Below are positions 7,498-14,361 of a stretch of DNA of 14,361 nt, in pieces (the first letter of the stretch is position 1; every line of letters begins with the position of its first letter). The position numbers and the translations under genes were made by a program. Where the stretch lies: contig CBDUZS010000062.1 in assembly GCA_965371785.1 (NCBI GenBank), positions 1 through 14,361 of the forward strand. Direction: 5' to 3'. Origin of the DNA: CBDUZS01 sp965371785 (GTDB taxonomy: Bacteria; Fermentibacterota; Fermentibacteria; Fermentibacterales; JCC-6). The notes beneath the pieces are model-generated. The model was not told the DNA's origin. It did no database searches and was given only the letters and a program-made list of their open reading frames with translations.

Positions 7498-8463
7498 TCA
7501 GCTGTCGTCCGGCAACTCTCCGGCTTTCCTGAGCGCTAATTTTGCCATTATCGGACCGATTATCTCGAACACTATGCAGGTTGCCGTGATCGTAGCCACA
7601 ACCGATGTCCCGATATAGGCTGCATGGGTACCCGGTATTCCGGAGAATTCCTGCATGACCAGAAGTGACAGACCGATGGCAACTCCTGCCTGAGATAACA
7701 GCCCTAGCCCTAAATATTTACGTATATTCGGATCCGCCTTGCCAACGATTGCCCCTAGCTTTGCGCCGGCGATTTTTCCAGCAGACCGTGCGAGGATGTA
7801 AGCGATTCCAATAAGGCCGAGTCTTGGCAGAACGCCGACATCGAGGTGGGCTCCGGCAAGAAAGAAGAAGAGGATGAAGAGCAGCGGCATAACAGATCTC
7901 AACTTGTCTGAAATCATCATCCTGAGGGACGATGGAGCCGTATTAACCATGATGAAACCGATAGACATGTTAACTAGAATCAGTGAGAGATGGAACTGCA
8001 TTGCGATTCCAGCGCCAAGGGAGATGAAACCGATGACCCTGTACTCCTTGGATTACAGCAACAGTACCTGCGGGGGCGGTGGCAGGTGCCATTGCCCCGA
8101 AGATAATTGACAGGGGTAGATCACGCGTTAACGCGTAAACAACTGCCGTAACGACAATCATTGCCGAAAGAGATTCGAAAATAATAATCAAACCAATACT
8201 GCGTCCCAGCTTACGTAGAGTACGTATGCTCAGTTCAGAGCCAATACTGAATGCAACGAAACCAAGTGCAATATCGGTGATGAAGGAAAGACCGTGAACG
8301 GTTTCCACAGGGAATATTCCAAAAACCGAAGTTCCCATGAGGATTCCGAGAATCATGTAGCCGATGAGGGAGGGGAGGCCAAGCTTTCTAGCGGCCTTTC
8401 CAGCGAAAAGACCAGCCGTAACAGAAAGTCCTACAAGAAAAAGAGTAGTGAAGTTAATTGCAT
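7498..8463 (-). pseudogene. Decayed tandem copy of the CPA2 cation:proton antiporter
   Basis: This is a second antiporter copy directly downstream of the intact one (10 bases after its stop). Reading from the ATG at 8463, the frame stops after 10 codons. Adding one base in the A-run at 8438-8442 (T-run in the gene) restores a 29-residue N-terminus to KLG, exactly the length in the intact copy. The middle then reads well to VAVIQ near 8048. There an extra G (8046-8047) shifts the frame, and relative to the paralogue about 87 residues (143-229) are missing at about 8037. The missing part includes the FDDG ion-binding motif and adjoining helices. The C-terminal part (8001 to 7498) is open and highly similar to the intact copy, keeping MPLLFILFFFLAGAHL and YLGLGLLSQAGVAIGL. 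Two one-base lesions plus the missing Asp-Asp segment argue for a pseudogene; assembly or sequencing error at homopolymers could explain the indels but less easily the clean deletion. Confidence 0.8.
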
Positions 8464-8473
8464 AGAGGATTCT

Positions 8474-9697
8474 CTAGACACTCTTGATCTCGCCTGCTTT
8501 CCGAAGAGCATATTTTGTAAGGATAGGGCCGATTATTTCGAAGATAATTGAGGTTGCAGTGATTGAGGTAATAACCGCAGCACCTATTGCGATGGAATGA
8601 CTGGTTCCGATAGCAGTGAATTCCTGTGTTACGATCAGGGCGAGACCTATGGCTACACCGGCCTGGGATAGAATACCAAGTCCGAGATACCTGCGTATCT
8701 TGGGTTCCGATTTACCGATACGGGCACCGATCCAGGAACCACCCATAAGACCGGCGGATCTGGTCAGGATGTAGACGATGCCCAGAATACCCAGAGATGG
8801 CAGTGATGCAATCTGAAGGTGTGCTCCCGCAAGAAGAAAGAAAAGGATGAATAGCAATGGCATGTAGTTCTTCAACTGTCCGACGATACTGCGAACAGAA
8901 CTCGTGGAAGCTGTATTTGCCAGTACGAACCCGATCATCATATTCATGAGAATGAGAGATAGATTGAATTTCATACACAAACCCGTTGCAGCGACAATGA
9001 AACCGAAAATAAGTGCAGGCAGGTAACTGGAAGGCTTTAGTCTGCGAGCGAGTCCGGAAAAGATCAAACCGAGAAGCGCACCTATGACAAGACTGAGCCC
9101 GAGTTCGAAAAGCGGCTGTGCTACGCTGGCGAGAAGGCTGCCGGTAGAAGCTGAAACTTCGGAAAGAAGTGATTTGCGGGCTATTGCAAGTGCGAATCCG
9201 AATATCACAACAGCAAGGCCATCATCAAAGCCCACCACAGCATAGAGAGCTTTGGTCAGACTTCCCTTAGCCTTGCACTCCTGTATCACTGCGACCGTTC
9301 CAGCTGGAGCGCTTGCAGGGGCAAGAGCCCCGAAAACGAGGGCCATAGGAATATCGTTCGTGAGCAGAAATACACCGAGGGTGACAAGGATGAAAGCAGA
9401 AAACGATTCCAGTATAATAATGGTGATTATACCTTTACCGAGTCTGGCCAATGATCGAATGCTTAGTTCGGATCCGATTGTGAATGCAACAAATCCAAGC
9501 GCAATCTCTGTTATGAACCTCAGGTTCTGTAGCGACTGATCGTTCAGAATACCAAGAACGGATACACTCATGATGGCACCGAGAAGCATGTATCCGATCA
9601 GAGAGGGTAGACCAAGCTTCCTGACGCCCTTGCCAATGTAGAGAGCAAGAACGGTAGCGATACCGATTACGGCCATATCGGGAAGATTATGAAACAT
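8474..9697 (-). CDS. CPA2-type cation:proton antiporter (Na+/H+ or K+/H+ exchanger family)
   Basis: A 407-residue protein hydrophobic throughout, with about 12 membrane segments, the usual size for a CPA2 transporter domain without cytoplasmic tail. Motifs include GLPSLIGYMLLGAI near residues 29-42, GFVAFTIGSEL at 68-78, ALAPASAPAGTVAVIQ at 124-139, and VVGFDDGLAVVIFG at 154-167 with the Asp158-Asp159 pair that binds ions in electrogenic members. MPLLFILFFLLAGAHL and YLGLGILSQAGVAIGL lie in the C-terminal half. It should exchange a monovalent cation for protons across the inner membrane; Na+ versus K+ cannot be read from the sequence. No RCK/TrkA-N domain is attached. The gene starts 11 bases after the EIIA-PII-like fusion gene with a weak ribosome site, so translational coupling is plausible. 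A broken copy follows 10 bases downstream. The PTS-like neighbour suggests control in trans. Confidence 0.88.
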   Translation of the reverse strand: MFHNLPDMAVIGIATVLALYIGKGVRKLGLPSLIGYMLLGAIMSVSVLGILNDQSLQNLRFITEIALGFVAFTIGSELSIRSLARLGKGIITIIILESFSAFILVTLGVFLLTNDIPMALVFGALAPASAPAGTVAVIQECKAKGSLTKALYAVVGFDDGLAVVIFGFALAIARKSLLSEVSASTGSLLASVAQPLFELGLSLVIGALLGLIFSGLARRLKPSSYLPALIFGFIVAATGLCMKFNLSLILMNMMIGFVLANTASTSSVRSIVGQLKNYMPLLFILFFLLAGAHLQIASLPSLGILGIVYILTRSAGLMGGSWIGARIGKSEPKIRRYLGLGILSQAGVAIGLALIVTQEFTAIGTSHSIAIGAAVITSITATSIIFEIIGPILTKYALRKAGEIKSV

Positions 9698-9708
9698 CTC
9701 AGTCTGGC

Positions 9709-10524
9709 TTAGTTGTCGATGGAGCCGAGAACGTAGTGGAGATCTGTGACAGTGACCATGACATCATCTCTGTCAGCAAGCTTTCCACAGACGTACTCGA
9801 TGTTGCGGATGGTGGAATTTGCCAGTTCATCACGAACGGTGGCAATGATTAGTCGATTGAACTGGCGTACGTTAGGGTTCCAGAAGCTGGCAAAAAGAGG
9901 GATGCTGGATACGTACTCTGAGGATTCGTGAGTTTCGATGACCATTGCAGAGATTGTTTCAGTCGCGGCAAAGACCTGAAGAAGTTCATCGAAGATATCC
10001 TCGTTACGGATAAAAACATGCAGCATCTTTGCTCCCGGTCTTCGAAGGGGAACATCTTTTTCAGGTTGAATTCGCTTCTTCAGGAGGTCCATTATCTGTT
10101 CGGATGTACCCGCGGCGAGAAGAGCCTTGCGGAGATCGCTGTCTCTGAGAACCTGAGAGAAGCCGGACAGGAGTTTCAGGTGCTCTTTTGGCTTATCAAG
10201 GGGACCAACGACGAAGGGAAAGATGTAAGCTTTCTCCGAGTCGATTGAATCGAAATCGATACCCTCAGGTACTGTGATGAGTCCGACGGTGAAGCCCCCT
10301 GCTTCTTTCAGTCTGCAGTGCGGAATAGCGATACCGTTACCGAAACCGGTGGAACCAAGCTCTTCGCGTTGCTGAAGTGCGTCGTATATAAGCTGTTGCG
10401 AAACGCCATTCATTGCAGTATTTGTGGCAGCCAGCGTGGCAATTTCACTCAGGACAGCTTTTTTATCAGCAAGGTCTGGTATGCAGGCAATCCATCTGGA
10501 ATCAAGAAAATCAATAAGTCCCAT
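9709..10524 (-). CDS. Fusion of PTS EIIA (fructose/Ntr type) domain and PII-like ferredoxin-fold domain
   Basis: The product has 271 residues, is soluble and has no signal peptide. Residues 1-150 are a PTS EIIA type-2 domain: QREELGSTGFGNGIAIPH places the phosphoryl-accepting His at 69, with the second conserved His at 115 in PKEHLKLLS and the typical FPFVVGP strand before it. Residues ~166-271 follow a beta-alpha-beta-beta-alpha-beta pattern (MLHVFIRNEDIFDELLQVF, then ISAMVIETH, FNRLIIATV, an IRNIEYVCGKL helix, and VMVTVTDLHYVLGS), which I read as a PII- or CutA-like fold. EIIA domains take phosphate from HPr-type proteins and in EIIA-Ntr form regulate potassium transport and kinases; PII-like domains bind nucleotides or small ligands and control transporters. 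The gene sits between a HAD hydrolase gene (41 bases) and the antiporter gene (11 bases), so a role in controlling the antiporter is a reasonable inference. GGAGG lies 10 bases before the ATG. EIIA part confident, PII-like part moderate. Confidence 0.8.
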   Translation of the reverse strand: MGLIDFLDSRWIACIPDLADKKAVLSEIATLAATNTAMNGVSQQLIYDALQQREELGSTGFGNGIAIPHCRLKEAGGFTVGLITVPEGIDFDSIDSEKAYIFPFVVGPLDKPKEHLKLLSGFSQVLRDSDLRKALLAAGTSEQIMDLLKKRIQPEKDVPLRRPGAKMLHVFIRNEDIFDELLQVFAATETISAMVIETHESSEYVSSIPLFASFWNPNVRQFNRLIIATVRDELANSTIRNIEYVCGKLADRDDVMVTVTDLHYVLGSIDN

Positions 10525-10565
10525 ATCAGTGTAACCTCCATTGAGGGGTCTAGCAGAAATCTAGA

Positions 10566-11282
10566 CTATTCCCTCTCCACTAGAAAGCCCATTTTCTTCA
10601 TTACAGGGAGGATCTGATCGAAGTGGTCGATGCTGGAGACCTTTTCGGGATGAACGTAGTCTTCTCTTTCGGCAGCCCAGGTGCTGCCGTGCATTACATG
10701 GACTGCGTTAACACCAAGCATCAGTGCAGGATTGATGTCCGACTTCGAACTGTTGCCGATAAGGACAGTATTTTCGGGAACGGCAACATACTCCAGCAGG
10801 AGGTCGCGAAGCGAATCCGAGGTCTTGACTCGTACTACATGCAGCGCGTTAACATATCTGTTCAACCCTGATCGCAAAAACTTGCTGTTCTGATGCTCAT
10901 CCTTGCCCATCGTGTACACAACTGTTCTGATGCCGAGGCTGAAGATCTCGGAAAGGGCTTCCCGAACACCTGGTCTGAGAAGAACAGGATGGTTCAGGAG
11001 GTTTCGAGACAGATCCTCGAATGAACGCTCAATGCCGGGTGTTGCATGATCACACAAAGCCTCTAGAATTGAATGCAGGGTATCGAGGTATGGTATCGCG
11101 CCATAGCCAGTGACTGATAATCTCTCGACATCTCGCGCATGAATCTCTGACCGTACTCCTGCAGGATCATGACCAAGTGATTCGGCAATGGAAAGGAAGT
11201 CTTCCTCGGCGCGCTCGAAGAACCTGGCGCTCTCCCATAACGTGTCATCAGCATCCAGAACAAGGAGGTCCGGTATTTTCAT
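10566..11282 (-). CDS. HAD-superfamily hydrolase (phosphatase-like)
   Basis: With the start at 11282 the product has 238 residues. Motif I is LVLDADDTLW with nucleophile Asp10 and acid/base Asp12; a helical cap follows (about 17-100). Motif II is the VVYTMGK strand with Thr, motif III a Lys near VRVKTSD, and motif IV reads VLIGNSSKSDINPAL with the Mg2+-binding acidic residue, then the GVNAVHV strand. This is subfamily I HAD, mostly phosphatases acting on small phosphorylated metabolites; the substrate is unknown. The frame stays open upstream with ATGs at 11306 and 11339. I prefer 11282 because the product then begins immediately before motif I as in the family, and because a candidate TATATT box at 11312-11317 would put the transcript start near 11305. 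The ribosome site is weak (GTAGAA). First gene of the minus operon leading to the EIIA-PII-like and antiporter genes. Confidence 0.78.
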   Translation of the reverse strand: MKIPDLLVLDADDTLWESARFFERAEEDFLSIAESLGHDPAGVRSEIHARDVERLSVTGYGAIPYLDTLHSILEALCDHATPGIERSFEDLSRNLLNHPVLLRPGVREALSEIFSLGIRTVVYTMGKDEHQNSKFLRSGLNRYVNALHVVRVKTSDSLRDLLLEYVAVPENTVLIGNSSKSDINPALMLGVNAVHVMHGSTWAAEREDYVHPEKVSSIDHFDQILPVMKKMGFLVERE

Positions 11283-11311
11283 TACGTTTTCTACTGGTAA
11301 AGACATGCAGT

Positions 11312-11340
11312 AATATAAGAGTGCTGGAGAGCAATGCATT
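11312..11340 (-). promoter_or_regulatory. Candidate promoter of the HAD-EIIA-antiporter operon
   Basis: On the minus strand TATATT lies at 11317-11312, which would start transcription near 11305, about 23 bases before the preferred HAD start codon. The -35 position (around 11335-11340) reads AATGCA, a poor match to TTGACA, so an activator or another sigma factor may be needed, or the call may be wrong. Confidence 0.3.
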
Positions 11341-11818
11341 TCCGAGCTTCATGCAGATGTCGAGATACGTATTGAAAAGTGGTGCTGAATGCAAAACGTA
11401 ATATATGTTTACTGGATGGATAAGGAGAGTCAATAGGACACGGGGAGGGGGATAAGTTGTGGAATAACAATAGAGTAAACGTAGATTGAGCTTACTACTA
11501 TCGGGAACATAAATCTGAACGGAGTAAACAGAAGGAATTTGCCAACCTCGGAACCAGCTGAACACGAATGGTTCGAGCATAAAGGTTGGAGCCGTCTGCA
11601 TGGCAGTTAACAGCGAATGAGTACGAATGATGGGTTTCGAAGTCAATACCTTGAATACTGTAAAATATGAATATTAGAAGAGATAACGACGGAAGAAGAT
11701 ATCGTGTTAACTATAGTGTAGAAAAGTAGTATGTTTTAGATGGAGAGAGTTAACGCGATTTGAAAGGGATTATGTTGAGAGGAGCATGATGTAGTTAAGA
11801 TAAGTCAAAAAGGGAGTA

Positions 11819-11847
11819 TTGACTTAGCAGTAGAGTATCCGCAGAAT
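11819..11847 (+). promoter_or_regulatory. Candidate promoter of the ABC importer operon
   Basis: TTGACT at 11819-11824 and CAGAAT at 11842-11847 are separated by exactly 17 bases, five of six and four of six matches to the sigma-70 consensus. Transcription would start near 11854, giving a leader of about 95 bases. The -10 box is one arm of a dyad: CAGAATT (11842-11848) and AATTCTG (11860-11866) are perfect inverted repeats around an 11-base centre, so a repressor site over the promoter is plausible. Confidence 0.45.
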
Positions 11848-11906
11848 TTCTCCTGGTAGAATTCTGGAGGTGACTAGGACAATGGAGATAGTCTTTTGAG
11901 TAGAGT

Positions 11907-11929
11907 TGGTGATCACCAGGGTGGTGATC
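11907..11929 (+). promoter_or_regulatory. Leader hairpin / repeated TGGTGATC element before the binding-protein gene
   Basis: GATCACC (11911-11917) and GGTGATC (11923-11929) form a perfect seven-pair stem with the five-base loop AGGGT. TGGTGATC is also repeated directly at 11907 and 11922 (15-base period), and the first copy sits in the palindrome GGTGATCACC. The element ends 8 bases before the ribosome site AGGAGGGG (11938-11945). It could be an operator or an RNA hairpin modulating translation of the operon. I cannot match it to a known riboswitch. Confidence 0.4.
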
Positions 11930-11948
11930 GAGAATCCAGGAGGGGTAA

Positions 11949-13109
11949 ATGAAATATATTACAGGTGTGTTATTAGTTGCAGTGGTTCTGGTTGCAGGAT
12001 GCGGTGAGCAACCGGACACGAGTGCTGATGGAGCAGCGGACGATACAACAGAAGTTGTTTTACCGGATATCGATTTCTATGCCGAGGCTCCAACGCTTCA
12101 GGTAGGATTCGTAAAGCAGGATCACCATTCTGCCGTGTTCATAGCCGCTCTCAGATCGGAAGAGATGAAGGCTCAGTATCAGGTATACCTCGAGCCGCTC
12201 GGAGAAGAATTCTACGCTTTGATAGCCGATGGGCAGAAGGTTGCGGAGATAGAGTTCATCCAGTCACAGGGCGCAATCAACGTGCCGAACAACATGCAGG
12301 CAGGATTGTTCGAGGTAGCATTCGGTGGAGTCGTTCCATTTGCTGCAAGTGCTGATCAGGGAAGCGGTATCAGGATAATCAGCCCGTTGCATTCCAGAGG
12401 AGACTTGCTGGTCGTTGCAGCCGATAACGATGTTGCCTACGACTGGGATTCGTTCCTTCAGTGGGTTGAGGGAAGTGATGAACCGATTGTAGTTGGATAC
12501 AAGAGCCCGAAGGCTGTCGCACTCATCATTTTCGAATCTACACTCATGAATGCTGATGTGGCCTACAGTTTTGAGGGTAACCCGGTTGAGGGCTCGAAGA
12601 TACTTCTATTCAACGCAAACGGGCAGCCGAACCTGAACCCGGCTCTACAGAACGGAAGTATCGATGCATACATCTCCAACAATCCGGCATGTGCTCTCGC
12701 GGAGAGCAACGGAATAGGGAGATGCATTGCGGAACTCTCGGATCTGCCTCCTGGCGACTTCGCAAACCACCCATGCTGCGCTATTGCAGCAACCGAGGCA
12801 GTGCTGGTCGAGAAGCCGCGCGAGGTCGCTGCAATCCTGAGACTGTTCGAGGGGGCTACGGATTACATCAACAACAATCCCGAGGATGCCGCAGCCGCAG
12901 CGGCGGAATGGATCGGCAATCCACTCGAAGTCGAGATTGCTTCGATGGCTACCAGCGGGTACAGCATGGAACTCACGGAGGACTGGCTTGCCAATATGGA
13001 TGCAATTCTAGCGAACATGAGGGGACTCGGGACCTTTACCGGACCTCTTGCAGAAGATGATCCCGAGGCTAATGCAGAATTCCTCTACGACTTCTCCCTT
13101 CTTCCATAG
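11949..13109 (+). CDS. Lipoprotein substrate-binding protein of a NitT/TauT/SsuA-type ABC importer
   Basis: The 386-residue product has a lipoprotein signal peptide: Lys2, hydrophobic core 4-16, lipobox LVAGC with lipidated Cys18, then an acidic, low-complexity linker to about residue 47. The binding domain starts TLQVGFVKQDHHSAVFIAAL, the position where this family (NrtA, SsuA, TauA, ThiY) has its first strand and ligand-contacting loop. It continues with QAGLFEVAFGGVVPFA, IRIISPLHSRGDLLVVA and GSIDAYISNNPACALAE, all typical of the fold. Besides Cys18 there are Cys248, Cys259 and the adjacent pair Cys276-Cys277 in NHPCCAIAA. The substrate is unknown; sulfonate, nitrate, thiamine precursor and similar oxyanions are all possible. 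Expected to be anchored in a membrane facing the periplasm and to deliver ligand to the permease encoded next. AGGAGGGG ends 3 bases before the ATG. The permease start follows the stop by 18 bases. Confidence 0.85.
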   Translation: MKYITGVLLVAVVLVAGCGEQPDTSADGAADDTTEVVLPDIDFYAEAPTLQVGFVKQDHHSAVFIAALRSEEMKAQYQVYLEPLGEEFYALIADGQKVAEIEFIQSQGAINVPNNMQAGLFEVAFGGVVPFAASADQGSGIRIISPLHSRGDLLVVAADNDVAYDWDSFLQWVEGSDEPIVVGYKSPKAVALIIFESTLMNADVAYSFEGNPVEGSKILLFNANGQPNLNPALQNGSIDAYISNNPACALAESNGIGRCIAELSDLPPGDFANHPCCAIAATEAVLVEKPREVAAILRLFEGATDYINNNPEDAAAAAAEWIGNPLEVEIASMATSGYSMELTEDWLANMDAILANMRGLGTFTGPLAEDDPEANAEFLYDFSLLP

Positions 13110-13127
13110 CACCACCACCCACGAAGA

Positions 13128-14003
13128 GTGCAGGTATTTCTGGACAAGCTGAAGAATGAGAGGTTCTGGACGGGAAGGCTTAGAACCTTCCTGCCAGGAC
13201 TTCTCATTCCAGCCTGCCTTCTTCTGTGGTGGATCATCTCAACGTCCGGGGATCAGGCCACTCTTCTTCCTGCTCCCTCGAAGGTCATCGACGTTCTCTT
13301 CCATCCTTTCACGGATCAGATGGCAAGTGGATCCATCGCCTGGAGCATCCTTGTCAGCTTCATCAGGATCTTTCTGGGTTTCATGATTGCTGTACTTGTA
13401 GGTGTACCGCTCGGGCTTTTGATGGGCTCCTCCGAGCCTGCAAGGAGTCTGCTCTCTCTTATCACGGAGATGGCGAGACCTCTCTCGGCTATTGCCTTGC
13501 TGCCGTTGTCGATAATGATCTTCAAAGCCCGAACCCTGACCGATCTGTTCGGGATATCTCAACTGAAGTATCAGAAGCACATACTGAACGAGCTTCAGCT
13601 CGGGATGATCTTCATACTCTTCTGGGGCGGTTTCTTTCCCATCCTTCTCGGAACCATTCAGGGAGTGAGAGGGGTAAGGAAACTCTACATCGAGGCGGCT
13701 CGGGTTCTCGGCGCACGGAAACGTTTCATCTTCAGGCACATACTCCTTCCCGGCGCTCTTCCCGATATCTTTACCGGGCTCCGAATGGCAATCGCAAGAT
13801 GCTGGATGGTCATCATCGCGGCTGAGATGCTTCCCGGCACGAACTCGGGAATAGGCTACATGATCAGGTACTCCTACCAGATGTCCAGATATGACATAAT
13901 GCTGGCGTGCCTGGTGATAGTTGCAGTTGTCGGAGCATTCCTGTCGAAGGGTCTGGAAGCAATTGGTGAAAAATCACTCATCCTGAGGTCGAGGGAACGA
14001 TAA
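13128..14003 (+). CDS. ABC importer permease (SsuC/TauC/NrtB family) with an inserted loop
   Basis: The product has 291 residues and about six membrane segments (near 22-38, 71-99, 118-132, 159-178, 217-234, 256-275). The coupling-helix EAA motif is EAARVLGARKRF from residue 189, followed by the usual HILLPGALPDI. LLPAPSKV after the first membrane span and PLSAIALLPLSI are also family-typical. Between PLSIMIF and GGFFPILLGT there are about 20-25 extra residues (132-158, including LTDLFGISQLKYQKHILNELQLG) where relatives usually have a short WFG-type link. The start is a GTG with a poor ribosome site (ACGAAGA just before it), so translation probably depends on the upstream gene; there is no in-frame ATG before the first membrane span. 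The stop TAA overlaps the ATG of the ATPase gene by one base (TAATG), a typical coupled operon. Confidence 0.83.
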   Translation: MQVFLDKLKNERFWTGRLRTFLPGLLIPACLLLWWIISTSGDQATLLPAPSKVIDVLFHPFTDQMASGSIAWSILVSFIRIFLGFMIAVLVGVPLGLLMGSSEPARSLLSLITEMARPLSAIALLPLSIMIFKARTLTDLFGISQLKYQKHILNELQLGMIFILFWGGFFPILLGTIQGVRGVRKLYIEAARVLGARKRFIFRHILLPGALPDIFTGLRMAIARCWMVIIAAEMLPGTNSGIGYMIRYSYQMSRYDIMLACLVIVAVVGAFLSKGLEAIGEKSLILRSRER

Positions 14004-14361
14004 TGATCGCCGTGGAGATCAAGGGCCTGAAGAAGAGCTTTCAAGGGCGTGATGGAAAGGTGAATGCGCTCGGTCCGGTTGACCTGGTTCTCGAGAAAAA
14101 GGAATTCCTCTGCATTCTCGGTCCCACAGGCTGCGGCAAGACAACCCTGCTGCGTTTGCTCGCGGGTCTGGAAACTCCCGATTCAGGATCTGTGGAGATA
14201 CACAGTGAACGGGAAGGCAGGAAAGCCACGGTGGGTTACGTTTTTCAACAGGGAGCGCTCTGTCCCTGGATGACGGTTATGGCCAACGTCGCGTTTCCGA
14301 TCAGAGCACTGGGAATGAAGATGCCCTTTTCCAGCCCCTCCCCGGGAGGTGAGATGTTCCC
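14003..14361 (+). CDS. ABC importer ATP-binding protein, 5' part (SsuB/TauB/NrtD-like)
   Basis: An open frame of 119 codons runs off the window end. It begins MIAVEIKGLKKSF, has Walker A GPTGCGKTT at residues 40-48, then LLRLLAGLETPDSGSV, and the Q-loop VFQQGALCPWMTV with Gln82, whose PW-TV tail is characteristic of NitT/TauT-class ATPases. The ABC signature, Walker B and switch His would lie beyond the window. After NVAFPIRALGMKM the last dozen codons (PFSSPSPGGEMF) do not look like the expected helical-domain sequence, so the extreme end may be divergent or low-quality. The protein should power import by the adjoining permease at the cytoplasmic face. Start at 14003 by overlap with the permease stop; no separate good ribosome site, which fits translational coupling. 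Confidence 0.85.
   Translation, partial: MIAVEIKGLKKSFQGRDGKVNALGPVDLVLEKKEFLCILGPTGCGKTTLLRLLAGLETPDSGSVEIHSEREGRKATVGYVFQQGALCPWMTVMANVAFPIRALGMKMPFSSPSPGGEMF

Larger units (their letters stand above)
11283..11948. other. Long AT-rich divergent intergenic region, strongly G-skewed, no gene recognised
   Basis: About 670 bases lie between the HAD gene and the binding-protein gene. Base use differs from neighbouring genes: 11641-11820 is about one-third G+C. By my count 11701-11820 has 35 G and only 6 C on the plus strand, and 11401-11460 has 22 G and 4 C. A 132-codon frame on the minus strand (11646-11248) crosses it but has no recognisable domain and overlaps the HAD start. I see no tRNA T-arm consensus, tmRNA, SRP RNA or RNase P signature. 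GTTAAC occurs three times (11606, 11706, 11749). It probably holds two divergent promoters, a purine-rich untranslated leader, and perhaps an unrecognised small RNA. Confidence 0.5.

Noticed and set aside
11568..11590. GGTTCGAGC resembling a tRNA T-loop
   Set aside because: Flanking bases do not form the five-pair T-stem, and no acceptor or anticodon arm is found around it.
11248..11646. 132-codon open frame on the minus strand over the HAD start and intergenic region
   Set aside because: No recognisable domain, no clear ribosome site, overlaps the conserved HAD gene in another frame; its openness follows from the low C content of the plus strand.
13239..13739. 166-codon minus-strand frame opposite the permease
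   Set aside because: Antisense shadow; highly charged composition without recognisable features.
13226..13825. 199-codon plus-strand frame inside the permease gene
   Set aside because: Shadow of the permease, which has membrane segments and the EAA motif; this frame is low in hydrophobic pattern and has no motif.
1..14361. CRISPR array, insertion sequence, integrase or attachment site
   Set aside because: No regular short repeat-spacer pattern, no transposase or recombinase motif and no tRNA were seen anywhere in the window.

Overview
The window looks like an uncultured Gram-negative bacterium, probably of the FCB superphylum or a neighbouring candidate phylum. Candidatus Fermentibacteria and similar lineages are my best guess, but no rRNA or marker gene is present to prove it. 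The main clue is two large exported proteins that end in a FlgD-like / type IX-secretion-style C-terminal domain. The coding regions are roughly half G+C, genes are tightly packed, and intergenic DNA is short except at 1499-1832 and 11283-11948.

Layout. (1) 17-1498, minus: secreted seven-repeat beta-propeller protein with a FlgD-like C-terminal domain. (2) 1499-1832: divergent intergenic region with a good TATAAT box. (3) 1833-2447, plus: small exported protein of unknown function. (4) 2574-3275, plus: DUF554 (YqgA/YdfK-type) membrane protein. (5) 3372-4895, plus: histidine ammonia-lyase family enzyme (hutH-like) whose cofactor-forming triad reads Ala-Cys-Gly rather than Ala-Ser-Gly; 9 bases further on, 4905-7448, an 847-residue exported C25 (gingipain-like) peptidase with a propeller-like middle and a FlgD-like C-terminus. 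(6) 11282 down to 7498, minus: an apparent operon of a HAD-family hydrolase, an EIIA(fructose/Ntr-type)-PII-like fusion regulator, an intact CPA2 cation:proton antiporter, and a decayed tandem copy of the antiporter that has lost the Asp-Asp ion-binding segment. (7) 11283-11948: AT-rich, G-skewed, apparently non-coding region ending in a candidate promoter and leader with dyads. (8) 11949-14361, plus: NitT/TauT/SsuABC-type ABC importer with lipoprotein binding protein, permease and the first 119 codons of the ATPase, cut off by the window end.

How the genes work together. The minus operon is the most interesting unit: a soluble protein combining a phosphorylatable EIIA domain with a PII-like ferredoxin-fold domain is encoded 11 bases upstream of an ion antiporter. 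This suggests antiport controlled by phosphorylation state and/or a small ligand; that is inference from domain architecture and spacing. The ABC genes form a conventional importer whose substrate cannot be read from sequence. The hutH-like gene has no other hut gene beside it here.

All domain calls are by eye from motifs; no database search or alignment was run.
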